Assembly (NCBI GenBank): GCA_002300355.1
Contig: NSGV01000003.1
Span: 558,001-622,000 of the forward strand
DNA from: Streptomyces sp. TLI_235
GTDB taxonomy: Bacteria; Actinomycetota; Actinomycetes; Streptomycetales; Streptomycetaceae
Length of the DNA: 64,000 nucleotides
Direction: 5' to 3'
A program made the position numbers and the translations under genes. Below are positions 1 to 8,616 of this stretch, piece after piece; position 1 is the stretch's first letter; each line of letters opens with the position of its first letter. The notes beneath the pieces are model-generated. The model made no database searches. It was not told where the DNA came from and saw only the letters and a program-made list of their open reading frames with translations.

Positions 1-1011
1 GGCTCACTGCCCCGCAGCCGTACCGAGCGCCGGGCCTACGACCTCGTCGCCGAGGGGTTCGGCCCGGGCACCAACGGTCCCCTCGTCATCGCCGCGGACC
101 CCGCCGGTGATCCGGGAGTGCTGGACCGACTCGTCGCAACGGTCGCGGCGGATCCGGGCATCGCATCCGTCGCGCCGCCGCACATCGATCTGGCCACCGG
201 CATCGCGACCCTCGTGGTGTTCCCGACCACCAGCCCTCAGGACAAGGCCACGGCCGACACCATCGCCCGGCTGCGCACCGACGTGCTGCCCACGGCGATC
301 GGGCACGGCCCGGCCAGGGCCCACGTCGGCGGCGCCGCCGCGAGCCTGTCCGATGTGGGCCAACGCACCAGCCGACGCCTGCCGGTGCTCGGCGCCGCCG
401 TGCTGGCGATGTCGTTCCTGCTGCTGATGCTGGTCTTCCGCTCGGTACTCGTACCGCTCAAGGCGGTACTGCTGAATCTGCTGAGCATCGGCGCGGCCTA
501 CGGCATCATGGTCGCGGTCTTCCAGTGGGGCTGGGGAGGCGCACTCATCGGGCTGGAAGCGACGGTTCCGATCGTGTCGTTCATCCCGATGTTCCTCTTC
601 GCCATCCTGTTCGGCCTGTCGATGGACTACGAGGTGTTCCTCCTCTCCCGCGTACGCGAGGAGTACCTGCGCACCGGCGACAACGGCACGGCGATCGTCG
701 AGGGCGTCTCGCGCACCGCCCGGATCATCACCTCGGCCGCCCTCATCATGGTGGCGGTCTTCCTGTCCTTCGCCGTCGCCGAGGACCCCTCCACCAAAAT
801 GTTCGGGCTCGGCCTGGCCACCGCGATCTTCATCGACGCCACGGTCGTACGCATGGTGCTGGTACCGGCGACCATGACACTCCTCGGCCGGACCAACTGG
901 TGGCTGCCGAAGTGGCTAGACCGGATGCTTCCCCGCGGCCCGGTCGGCACCGACGACACCGACGCTGAATCCACGGGTGAGGCCCCGCGTCCACGGCTGG
1001 TTGACCGTTGA
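1..1011 (+). CDS. MMPL family transporter, C-terminal part (5' end outside window)
   Basis: The reading frame is open from the first base, so this is the last ~336 residues of a larger RND-superfamily membrane transporter (family members are usually ~700-750 residues). It starts inside an extracytoplasmic loop (AYDLVAEGFGPGTNGP is the usual text there) and then shows the second block of membrane helices at roughly residues 125-310. These include the LLMLVFRS and SMDYEVFLLSRVREEY signatures typical of MMPL proteins. The tail is hydrophilic and acidic. Members export lipids, siderophores or small molecules using proton motive force; the substrate cannot be read from this part. It is convergent with the Nudix/kinase operon to its right. 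Family call is firm. Confidence 0.93.
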   Translation, partial: GSLPRSRTERRAYDLVAEGFGPGTNGPLVIAADPAGDPGVLDRLVATVAADPGIASVAPPHIDLATGIATLVVFPTTSPQDKATADTIARLRTDVLPTAIGHGPARAHVGGAAASLSDVGQRTSRRLPVLGAAVLAMSFLLLMLVFRSVLVPLKAVLLNLLSIGAAYGIMVAVFQWGWGGALIGLEATVPIVSFIPMFLFAILFGLSMDYEVFLLSRVREEYLRTGDNGTAIVEGVSRTARIITSAALIMVAVFLSFAVAEDPSTKMFGLGLATAIFIDATVVRMVLVPATMTLLGRTNWWLPKWLDRMLPRGPVGTDDTDAESTGEAPRPRLVDR

Positions 1012-1056
1012 CTCAACTCCTGCCCGCCCTTGGCGTCCGGCACCTCAGCGCGTCAC

Positions 1057-1359
1057 CTAGGGGCATATCGAGTCGTGATCATCGGGTGGTCCTGGTGAAC
1101 GGCCCTTGCCGTCCCAGCCCTGGCGGACCTGGATCGTGTGCACGAGCTGCAGGTCCTCGGGCTCAACGAGCAGGCTGGCCTCTCCCCGGAGCTCGCGGGC
1201 GGCGGCCTCGTCGAGGCGCTCGCCGATCTCGACCTTGCCGCCAGGGATCGTCCACGCTGGCATCGTGCTCCAGCTGTCCACGGCGTATTTGATCGTCGCA
1301 ACGCTCCCCCGGTCCTGGTCATGGACGATGACGGCCACAACCTGCCGCAGGCTCTCCAC
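1057..1359 (-). pseudogene. Nudix hydrolase, short and with degenerate Nudix box
   Basis: About 100 residues, against ~135-150 for a complete Nudix domain. The start is set by GTG 1359 with GGAGGT six bases upstream. The Nudix box is recognisable (GGKVEIGERLDEAAARELRG), but the metal-binding RExxEExG core reads RELRGEAS, so one acidic residue and the glycine are replaced. The C-terminus ends in an unrelated proline-rich tail after RQGWDGKG, as expected from a frameshift or deletion that removed the last strands. It lies 36 bp after the kinase gene on the same strand and is the last cistron of that operon. Hydrolase activity is doubtful. Confidence 0.6.
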
Positions 1360-1395
1360 AGCACTACCTCCAAAGGCATTCATTAGAAGGGGACT

Positions 1396-2284
1396 TCACA
1401 CGGTCGGCGCGGGACGGCGAAGCAGCTCCAGGACGGTGCGGGCATAGCCGAGGATCTCCTTGTCGCGGTGGTGGTCCAGGGCCCAGCGCAGGGCGGCGGG
1501 GCAGTCGATCGCGGCCCAGGCCCGGCACGCTGCCCGCTCCTCGGCGGTGAGCTCACGCCCGTACCCGGTAAGGAATGCTTCGCGCAGGTCAGGCCGGTGC
1601 GGGGTGAGCTGGAGCATGACTCTCATCAGGTCGCGGCGCACCGGCTCTTCGATCTGGCTGCGCTCGAAGTCGATCACGCTGACCACCGGCTGGCTCCCGT
1701 CGCGGCGCAGGATCCAGTTGCGCGGGCCGAAGTCGCCGTGGCAGTAGGCGGGAGTGGTGGGCGGCGGCTCGGTGCGGGTGACCTCTGCCAGCACGGCGAT
1801 GTCTGCTTCCGGGAGCCGGGCATCGCGGGCCCGGGCGAGCGCGCGTTCGCGCTCCTGGCCCCAGGGCAGTTGCTCGCCGATGGGGCCGCCGTTCACCGGC
1901 TGGGCGTGGATGCGGGCCGCGAGCTGCCCGGCCTGCTGGTACACCTCGCGTTCCTCGGTTTCGGTGAGGGTGGTGGTGATGGCCGGGGTGCCGGGCAGGG
2001 CGGTGGTAATGATGAGCAGCGACCCGGAGGTCCTCGGCCAGCAGGGTCGGGGCTCGGCCGGGGCCGAGGGCAGGTGTGAGGTGCCGGTAGGCGGTAGTTT
2101 CGCGCTGGTGCATGAGGTCGTTCTTGTGTCGCTTGGTGAACAGGCGGTGCCCGTCGCTGGTCCGGATCTCCCATACCGTTGGCAAGTCGTCGCGATCCTG
2201 CGAGTATGCGCCCATCAGCTCGTATGGACCTGCCGTCCTGCGAAGCAGTCGGTCGGTGTCGTCGGGGAGGACGGGCCTGGTCAT
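1396..2284 (-). pseudogene. Phosphotransferase-fold kinase (APH family), frameshifted
   Basis: Two frames together give a complete ~295-residue aminoglycoside-phosphotransferase-like kinase. The N-lobe begins MTRPVLPDDTDRLL at ATG 2284 and contains the ATP-lobe Lys region (LFTKRHKND). The C-lobe is in the next frame and holds the Brenner motif HGDFGPRN and the metal-binding DFERS. The shift lies near 2015-2030 around CTCCGGGTCGCTG and equals one extra base. ATG 2284 overlaps the stop of the upstream Nudix gene (ATGA), so the two were translationally coupled. APH-fold enzymes phosphorylate small hydroxylated substrates; the substrate here is unknown. Either a decayed gene or a one-base sequence error. 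Confidence 0.7.
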
Positions 2285-2777
2285 GCCGGCCAGCCGACGG
2301 TGGAGAGCGGGTTGCCGCGGGTGATCTCGGCGAGGGCGTGTGCGGTGTAGGGCACGATGTCGGCCGGCAACCGGTAGAGCGGCCACCGGCGCAGTTCCTC
2401 GCACTTGTGCGGCTCAGCGTTCCGTACCTGGCCTTCGGAGTGGGTGGGATGGAAGAAGAGCTGGAGGCGGCTGCGGCCGTCGTCGGCGTCGAGGTGGTGC
2501 AGCGTGTGGATGAGTACCAGGTTGTTCTCCGCGATGGTGATGCCCAGCTCCTCCTCGGCCTCGCGGGTCATGGAGCGGGTGACCGGTTCGCCGGGTTCCA
2601 TGTGTCCGGCCGGCAGGTGCCACATGCCGTTCGCGTAGTGTTTTGGCGGCGCCCGAGCAGCACCGTGTCGCCGTCGGTCAGGACGAGGTGGACGCCCACG
2701 ACCAGGGTCAGCGGATCTGTTCCGGACGTTTGGGGCGCCGCGTCGAGCGGGTGATCGGTGTTGTCGAGCCAGGTCAC
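2281..2777 (-). pseudogene. Nudix hydrolase, single domain, frameshifted
   Basis: The N-terminal part starts at GTG 2777 (MTWLDNTDHPLD, then LVVGVHLVLTDGDTVLLGRR). The rest continues in another frame as HYANGMWHLPAGH with an intact Nudix box (GHMEPGEPV...REAEEELGI). The break is at about 2640, next to a run of four A in the coding strand, and one added base would restore a ~165-residue enzyme with all catalytic glutamates. GTG 2777 overlaps the TGA of the upstream double-Nudix gene (GTGA), and its own stop overlaps the kinase start. So it is the middle gene of a coupled operon. The intact box argues that the lesion is recent or an error. Confidence 0.7.
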
Positions 2778-3871
2778 GAGGTCCTCCCGGTGGGCCGGTC
2801 GGTCGCCGCGGTGAGCAGCGGCAGGTAGTGGTGCATGTGGGGCGGGACCTTGAGGTCGAAGACCTTGGCGAGAGGGACCATCCGTACGGCCAGGCCCTCG
2901 CCGCCGAGCCGCAGGTCGCTCTCGGGTCCGTCCCAGACGGCGTGCAGGACGCGGATGAGCGGGGAGACGAGGTCGTGCCGCGGGCCGGCCAGCAGCCGCA
3001 TTCGGGTGATCGTGATTCCGGCCTCCTCGCGGACCTCACGTGCTGCGGTCTCCTGCGGGGTCTCGTCGCCTTCCCGCCACCCGCCGATCGGGGTCCAGTG
3101 GCCAGGCCAGGCGATGCCGGACTTGTCGTCGCGGTGGTGCATCAGCAGCCGCCCGGCCGGGTCGGTGACGAAGACCGTGATGCCCTCGAAGTCGTCGGCC
3201 GGGCCGGGGCGTTCGAGGTAGAGCGCCCGGCCGCTGCGGTGGGCACGAAGGATCTGCAGGAGCCGCTGGTACCGGGCCGGGTTCATGTGTGCGTGCCAGT
3301 CGTGGGCGGTCTCGAACCGCCATTCGGTGTGCTCGGCCGGATCGAGGCGGATCCGTGCCTGCTGCTCGGCGGTGAGGACGCCACCGTCGAAGACGTAGCC
3401 GCAGACGGGGACCGGGTACTCGGTGCCGGCCTGCTCGTGGATGACGGCGACCAGGCGCCGCCGGGCGACCACCTCGGGGTTCTCTGCGGCGAGGTCAATG
3501 CCCAGTTCCTGCTCCGCTTCGCGCAGGGCGGCGGTGAAGGGCGTCTCGCCGTGCTCGACGTTGCCGCCGGGGAAGTTCCACACGCCCGGGTCGATGGTGG
3601 AGCGCATCCCGAGGGTTCGGCCCTGCGGGTCGGTGACCAGGAAGCATCCGTGGCTCGTGGGCCGCGCGATGGTGGTGAGGTAGCCGCCGACCGGTCGCCG
3701 GCCGGGAAGGTCCAGGCGGCCGGTGAGCCACTCGATCACCGTGCGCTGCCCGTCGCTGGTCGGCGGCAGTCGGTCGGCAGGAGCCCACTGGTGGTCGTCG
3801 TGGTCCGGCGAGAGGACGACCGGGGCGCCGTCCGGCACGACGGCGGTGAAGACGAACTGCCGCACCCGCAT
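2774..3871 (-). CDS. Multi-domain Nudix hydrolase, two complete Nudix domains plus the end of a third
   Basis: 365 residues. Two full Nudix boxes are visible: GGNVEHGETPF...REAEQELGI near residue 95 and GGWREGDETPQETAAREVREEAGI near residue 265. The first ~50 residues (RQFVFTAVVPDG, then a WAPADRLPPTSDGQRTVIEWL tail) look like the C-terminal half of a further Nudix domain. The preceding in-frame codons (ALSLEYARSLDFTNQRG) also read as coding but have no start before an upstream TGA. The gene was therefore probably a triple-Nudix protein that lost its 5' end about 100 bp from the IS701-like element. Nudix enzymes hydrolyse nucleoside diphosphates linked to X; a fused array in one chain is unusual. 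First gene of the coupled operon. Confidence 0.8.
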   Translation of the reverse strand: MRVRQFVFTAVVPDGAPVVLSPDHDDHQWAPADRLPPTSDGQRTVIEWLTGRLDLPGRRPVGGYLTTIARPTSHGCFLVTDPQGRTLGMRSTIDPGVWNFPGGNVEHGETPFTAALREAEQELGIDLAAENPEVVARRRLVAVIHEQAGTEYPVPVCGYVFDGGVLTAEQQARIRLDPAEHTEWRFETAHDWHAHMNPARYQRLLQILRAHRSGRALYLERPGPADDFEGITVFVTDPAGRLLMHHRDDKSGIAWPGHWTPIGGWREGDETPQETAAREVREEAGITITRMRLLAGPRHDLVSPLIRVLHAVWDGPESDLRLGGEGLAVRMVPLAKVFDLKVPPHMHHYLPLLTAATDRPTGRTS

Positions 3872-3927
3872 GCCGCGCTGGTTGGTGAAGTCCAGGCTCC
3901 GCGCGTACTCCAGTGACAGGGCTGTGG

Positions 3928-3953
3928 ATCAAGGTGACTGTGCCTACCTTGAT
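3928..3953. repeat. Short inverted repeat between Nudix gene and IS element
   Basis: ATCAAGGT and ACCTTGAT flank a 10-base loop. It sits between the truncated Nudix gene and the IS left end; it may be a leftover operator or terminator. Function unknown. Confidence 0.35.
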
Positions 3954-3972
3954 GCCGGTTCGAGTGACCTGT

Positions 3973-5595
3973 CTCAGCTTGCCGTTTTACCTCCGGTGAT
4001 CATCTTCTGCCGTGTTCGGGGTTCTCGCCTGCCTGTTCGCTATTGGTCGGCGACCAGGGCGAGTCCGACGTCGTAGCTGGGGGCTCGGCGGCGGTTGGGC
4101 CGGCCGGGTGGGCGCCCGGGCCCGGGGCGGGAGGGTCTCGCAACTGAGGAGGGGCAGGCCAGGCGCGTGCGGATGTTGCGGAACCCGCGCCGGACCCGGG
4201 CGGGGGTGAGCCGTTCGGCGGGCTGGGGCCGCTCCCAGGGTCGGCGGAGGTCGGCGGCCAGGGGTCTGGCGAGGCGGAGTTGGGTGTGGGCGGCCAGGAC
4301 CAGGCAGGTCCAGCGGTCGGCCGCGGCGGGATCGCGCAGGCGGGGACGGGTCCAGCCGAGGGTCTGCTTGAGGAAGCGGAAGGTGTGCTCCAGGTCGAAG
4401 CGCCGCAGGAACGCGTGCCAGGCCGTGTCGGTTTCCTCACCGCTGGGCGTGGGGTCGGAGAACCACAGCCAGACCGGCTTCGGGGCGCCGCCGGAGGGCA
4501 GGTGGTCGACGTCGATTCGGATCAATGTCCCTTCGATGACGGGGAGTTGGCCCTGGTGGTCGCTCCAGGCGGAGCGTCGCCAGATCCGCGGGTGGAGGCG
4601 GTGCCAGGCGCGGACGCGGGCGGTGCCGTAGCGGCGGGTGGTGTGCTTGCTGTCGTTGTCGGGATCGCGCCAGGTCGCGGGGTCGGCCAACGCGAACCGG
4701 ATTCCGTGGCAACGGGGTTGGCCGCCCTTGGGGCCCACCCGGTAGTCGTCGGGCACGGGGTTGAAGAAGACGCGGTCGGAGCGCATCCGCACCACGATCT
4801 GGACGGGTAGGTCCCGCAGCAGCCAGGCCAGGCGCGGGCCGTCGTAGCCGGCGTCCGCCACGATCAACACTGGTTGGTCGCCGAGTTTCCAGTGTCCGGC
4901 GTTGAAGATGCCGCGCAGGACCTCGCGCAGCTGGGCGGCGGTGACGGCCGCGGTGTCCGCGCCGGGTTCCAGACGCTGTGCGTCCAGCAGGGCCGTCCAC
5001 GAGGTCGAGCCCGACTCCAGGGCGGCGACGAAGGAGTACGGCCAGCCGGGCACCATCTCGTGGGTGTTCTCGCGTCGGCCGTAGGTGTGGCAGAAGGAGC
5101 GGGCGTCACTGCACCCGGCGTCCGGTCGCAGCCACGCGGAAACGTCGACGGCGAGCACGATCCGCCCGCCCGGGCCGCGCGGCAGACTGCGGGCCGCGAT
5201 CGCGCACCGCAGGCGGCCCACGTCGAGGTCTCCCCGGTTCAGGGCGGCGTACAGGGAGCCGTGCGAGCGCCGGTGCTCGGGCGCAAGAGCCGGTTCGACC
5301 AAGGCGCGGACCGGACCGTCGGCGCACAGCAACGCGTCGGACACCTCGAACAGGGCGTCCGCGCGGCGGGACATCGCGGCGTACAAGTCCATTCGAAAGG
5401 ACGACAGTTCCGCGACAGCCTGCCGACGAAAAGCTTCAGGGACCACACTCGACACCGACGACCTCCGTGACCACTGTGCGACTCGACATCACACAGCGTG
5501 AAACGGAGGTCGTCTCCTTGTCCTGAAGATCCCCATGTGGGTGACCAGCTCGAACACTCCGGAAATGATCACCGGAGGTAAAACGGCAAGCTGAG
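3973..5595. mobile_element. Complete IS701-like insertion sequence, 1,623 bp
   Basis: Both ends carry the same 31-base terminal inverted repeat, beginning CTCAGCTTGCCG and ending GGTGATCAT (3973-4003 and 5565-5595). The element contains one transposase gene reading leftwards. No clear target-site duplication is visible at the outer borders. A 109-bp copy of the right end occurs alone at 8508-8616, showing that a second copy once stood in this region. Confidence 0.85.
4040..5455 (-). CDS. DDE transposase of the IS701-like element
   Basis: 471 residues from GTG 5455, filling the element. The three catalytic acidic residues are apparent in AVDVSAWLRPD, IVADAGYDGPRL and FDLEHTFRFLKQTLGW (D, D, E), as in transposases of the IS4/IS701 superfamily. 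The N-terminal ~120 residues (FRMDLYAAMSRRADALFE) are the usual conserved helical region of this actinobacterial group. The C-terminus is a basic Pro/Arg-rich tail. The frame is uninterrupted, so the element may be active. It cuts and pastes DNA between the terminal repeats. Confidence 0.9.
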   Translation of the reverse strand: MSSVVPEAFRRQAVAELSSFRMDLYAAMSRRADALFEVSDALLCADGPVRALVEPALAPEHRRSHGSLYAALNRGDLDVGRLRCAIAARSLPRGPGGRIVLAVDVSAWLRPDAGCSDARSFCHTYGRRENTHEMVPGWPYSFVAALESGSTSWTALLDAQRLEPGADTAAVTAAQLREVLRGIFNAGHWKLGDQPVLIVADAGYDGPRLAWLLRDLPVQIVVRMRSDRVFFNPVPDDYRVGPKGGQPRCHGIRFALADPATWRDPDNDSKHTTRRYGTARVRAWHRLHPRIWRRSAWSDHQGQLPVIEGTLIRIDVDHLPSGGAPKPVWLWFSDPTPSGEETDTAWHAFLRRFDLEHTFRFLKQTLGWTRPRLRDPAAADRWTCLVLAAHTQLRLARPLAADLRRPWERPQPAERLTPARVRRGFRNIRTRLACPSSVARPSRPGPGRPPGRPNRRRAPSYDVGLALVADQ

Positions 5596-5940
5596 TGGCT
5601 GTTGTTGTTCCGAACTTGAGGAGTGCTGGTCGAACGGGAGTCACCTGAACTCCCGACCCGGCCGGTCCTCCCCCGCCATCGTGACCTCCGCGTCCATCAC
5701 ATCGAGCGGCAGCATGACCGCGCGCACCGGGTGGACGTCACGTCGCCGAGGTGCCCGGCCGCACGGCGAGGCCGGAGCCCCCATAGCACGACGCCTGGCG
5801 TACCGCCACCACCAGCGTCCTCGCAGCAGTGCGCAGCTTGTCACCCGAGCGGTGGGAGGCGAGGACGTCCGCAATGGCCAACCGGCGGCGACTGTGAAAA
5901 TCGCTGTCCGATCACCGGAGCACGGTGATAGACATCCGGC
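5596..5940. other. Intergenic stretch without recognisable gene
   Basis: Right flank of the IS element. No reading frame here has convincing codon bias or a known motif. It should hold the promoter of the mycothiol-dependent enzyme gene that starts at 5941. Confidence 0.5.
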
Positions 5941-6741
5941 GTGGAAAAGAATCTTGAGTTCCCTGACCTGTTGCGACTGATCGAGGAACGGTCGACCGCC
6001 TTCCGCGCCGTGGTCGCCGCCGCGCCCAGTCTCGACGCGCAGGTGCCGACCTGCCCCGGGTGGACGCTGTTCGATCTGGTGAAGCACCTGGGTGGGGGAG
6101 ACCGTTTCTGGGCCGCCATCGTCGGCGCGGGGTCTGCCGACGCTCCCCCGGCCGAGGCCGTCGCCGCGCGCGCCGCGCTGGAAGTGCCGCAGGAGCGTGA
6201 GGCCCTGCTGGCCTGGCTGGACGCGTCGACGCAGCTTCTGCTGGGCGCCCTGCGCGCGGCGGGACCGGAGAGCGGTTGCTGGACGTGGTGGCCCGCGTCG
6301 CAGTCACCGCAGACCGCCGGCGGCACCGCCCGGCACCGGGTCCAGGAGACCGCGGTGCACACCTACGACGCCCAGCTCGCCGGGGGCTCCCTGCAGCCGC
6401 TGCCGGTCGAGCTGGCACTCGACGGTGTGGAGGAGTTCCTGTTCACCGTCTGCGCAACGCCGAGTGCCTGGCCGCACAAGCCCACGGCCTTCGACTTCCA
6501 CGCCGCCGAGGGCCGTTCCTGGCGCCTCACCGTCGACGGCGACGGCGCACGCATCACCCGCATCCCCGCGTCCACCGCCGCGACCGGCGAAGAGTCGGAC
6601 GCAGCCGGCGCCTCCGTCCACGGCACGGCCAGTGAGCTGGTCCTCTACCTGTACGACCGGATCCAGGCCGACTCCTTGCACGTTGACGGAGACGCAGGGC
6701 TGCTCGATCTGCTCCGCGCCTGGGAGCCGGAGGAGAAGTAG
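5941..6741 (+). CDS. Maleylpyruvate isomerase family mycothiol-dependent enzyme
   Basis: 266 residues from GTG 5941. The N-terminal half is a DinB-like four-helix metal-binding domain (about residues 8-160), including CPGWTLFDLVKHLG and HRVQETAVHTYDAQL. The second and third supply His residues of the usual metal-binding triad. The C-terminal ~90 residues are the small MDMPI C-terminal domain. Family members use mycothiol, the actinobacterial thiol, as cofactor or substrate in isomerisation and S-transfer. The true substrate of this member cannot be told from sequence. It stands alone between mobile elements, with no operon partner. Confidence 0.88.
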   Translation: MEKNLEFPDLLRLIEERSTAFRAVVAAAPSLDAQVPTCPGWTLFDLVKHLGGGDRFWAAIVGAGSADAPPAEAVAARAALEVPQEREALLAWLDASTQLLLGALRAAGPESGCWTWWPASQSPQTAGGTARHRVQETAVHTYDAQLAGGSLQPLPVELALDGVEEFLFTVCATPSAWPHKPTAFDFHAAEGRSWRLTVDGDGARITRIPASTAATGEESDAAGASVHGTASELVLYLYDRIQADSLHVDGDAGLLDLLRAWEPEEK

Positions 6742-7168
6742 GACGTAGCGGGGGCGGTTGGCCGCGCCTCGAGCCGGTAGGACACGACTCTTCGCCAGGT
6801 TCGTCAGTCGCGGCACCGGGCTCAAACCCGCGAGGCGCGGGGCGTCACCAAGCCGACTGTCTACCTGGATGGCAGTGCGAATTTGTCCGTCCCAGCGATC
6901 ACGAGAAGCGACGCGACTGCCGTCGTCCCGATCTCGTCGAGAAGTCAGTCGATCGAGTGACTGCGGCGGCTGCCGTGCATGTGAGCAGGGCCTCTTGGTA
7001 GCTCGAAGGGTGTTGAATCCAACGTGCGGTCCAGGAGTCGCTGTTGTCGCATTTCTACGGCAACGCGGGAGTGGGGTCCACTTCAGCCACTCTCGCGTGT
7101 GACTGTCTGGCTCACAGGTTCGGGAACGCCAGAGACCACGGGCGCGCGAGCGTCGGTATCCCACCGAC
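6742..7168. other. Intergenic stretch between the MDMPI gene and an IS5 remnant
   Basis: No gene seen. Third-position composition is lower than in neighbouring genes. The last ~90 bases probably contain the left end of the decayed IS5 element, but no matching inverted repeat could be identified. Confidence 0.4.
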
Positions 7169-7894
7169 ATGTCGGACGCCGAGCGGGCGGTGGTCCGACC
7201 ACTGCTGCCGGTGCCGGGCTGGCTGCGGGGCCGGGGCGGGCAACCGGAGGCTTATTGCCACCGCGCGATGCCGGACGCGGTCCGCTACCTGGTCGACAAC
7301 GGCACGAAGTGGCGGGCCATGCCTGCCGACTTCCCACCGTGGGACCGGGTCTACGCGTGTTTCCGGCGCTGGCGCAACCACGATCTGGTCCGCGAGTTCC
7401 ACGACCGGCTCCACCGCCTGGTCCGCGAGCGGGCCGGGCGCGGGCGTGATCGACTCGCAGTCGGTCAAAGCGGACGCGGTCGTCGGCTCTGACAGCCGCG
7501 GCTTCGACGGCGGCAAGCTGATCAACGGGCGCAAGCGGCACGTCGTGGTCGACACCCTTGGCCTGCTGCTCGCGGTGATGGTCACCGCAGCGGATGTGGG
7601 CGACCGCGCCGCGGCCCAGGTCCTGCTCACCCAGGTCACTGCCGCGCACCACCTGCTGGCCCTGGTCTGGGCCGACGGCGGATACACCGGCACCCTCGTC
7701 GAGTACTGCCTCGCGGCCCTCGCCCTGGTCGTGCTGCCCAAGCGTTGGATCGTCGAGCGGTTCTTCGCCCACCTGATGCGAAGTCGCCGTCTCGTGCGCG
7801 ACTTTCCATCGCCAGCGCGGAGGCGATGGTCTACTGGTCGATGACGATGCTCATAACCCGCCGCGTTGCCCGGCCACGTCCTTCGCGAGCGTGA
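7169..7894 (+). pseudogene. IS5 family transposase, decayed
   Basis: Three frames carry pieces of one IS5-type transposase. MSDAERAVVRPLLPVPGWLRGRGG is the helix-turn-helix start. IDSQSVKAD...GRKRHVVVDTLGLL and WADGGYTG carry the first two catalytic Asp residues. RWIVERFFAHLMRSRRLVRD carries the Glu, and EAMVYWSMTMLITRR is the C-terminus in a third frame. Frames change near 7435 and near 7810, and an in-frame gap of about a dozen residues is apparent before VVLPKRWIVER. Some IS5 elements use one programmed frameshift, but two shifts plus a deletion mean this copy is dead. Its tail overlaps the end of the convergent gene at 7851. Confidence 0.75.
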
Positions 7895-8396
7895 ATCGGC
7901 CAGGTGCCGGCTCGATCAGCCAGCCGCGCGCCGTCAGCCGTTTGGCCTTCGATCGCAGTGCCTCCACCTTTCCCGGTACGGGGTCCAGGCCGAAGCAGGC
8001 GGCCATCTCCTGGCACGTCAAAGCTCCTTGACCGAGTCGGTTACGGTCGCTGAGGGCCTGCAGGATTCGCTGGTAGTCCACCGACAGCGCCGACCAGGCC
8101 AGCCCCGCGCGCCACACCGGCACCACTGTTTTCGGCTTCGCCGCCTCCGCCGGTTCGGGCCGCGCCGGCTGCACACCGGGAGCCGGCAGACCCTCGGAGG
8201 CGGCGGGGCCGACGACGGCGTCGTTGCCCGGGGCCAGTACCTCGCCAACGCGTGAGCGGGCGATGACCCACTCGTTCCACTCCCGCTCAGCCACGGCCAG
8301 CTCCGCCTGGAGGCGGTCGGCCTCCTCCCGCAGATCGTCGACACGACGGCGAGCGGTGAGCTCACGCTGTTCCAGCAGTCCCACGACCGACGGCAT
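7851..8396 (-). CDS. Coiled-coil / winged-helix protein of unknown function
   Basis: 181 residues from ATG 8396, preceded by GGAGGTCG. Residues ~5-60 form a heptad-rich coiled coil (LLEQRELTARRRVDDLREEADRL). A Pro/Ala-rich linker follows, then a C-terminal ~85-residue block (VDYQRILQALSDRNRLGQG, then ALRSKAKRLTARGWLIEPAPGRFTLA) that reads as a winged-helix fold. The layout recalls the protein at 51219-52133. It starts 112 bp from the solo IS end and lies outside that element as drawn. A DNA-binding regulator or nucleoid-type protein is inferred; no named family is claimed. Confidence 0.6.
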   Translation of the reverse strand: MPSVVGLLEQRELTARRRVDDLREEADRLQAELAVAEREWNEWVIARSRVGEVLAPGNDAVVGPAASEGLPAPGVQPARPEPAEAAKPKTVVPVWRAGLAWSALSVDYQRILQALSDRNRLGQGALTCQEMAACFGLDPVPGKVEALRSKAKRLTARGWLIEPAPGRFTLAKDVAGQRGGL

Positions 8397-8507
8397 CCTC
8401 GACCTCCACCAAAGCAACGACACGACACGTCACCACTGCCACGAGACCGCCGACCCTATGTCTGACCAGCGAGAACGCAGTCCTCAAGCCCGGAAAGACA
8501 ACAACCT

Positions 8508-8616
8508 CTCAGCTTGCCGTTTTACCTCCGGTGATCATTTCCGGGAGTGTTCGAGCTGGTCACCCACATGGGGATCTTCGGGACAAGGAGACGACCTCCG
8601 TTTCACGCTGTGTGAT
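8508..8616. mobile_element. Solo right end of the IS701-like element (109 bp)
   Basis: Begins with the terminal repeat CTCAGCTTGCCGTTTTACC and matches the right end of the element at 3973-5595 in reverse complement with only a few differences. It stops abruptly at TGTGTGAT. The transposase that should follow to the right is absent, and the 3' part of a phosphoribosyltransferase gene lies there instead. It is the scar of a deletion that removed the rest of the copy. Confidence 0.85.

Noticed and set aside
5641..6087. 148-residue minus-strand frame overlapping the MDMPI gene start
   Set aside because: No motif; it overlaps a clear gene on the other strand.
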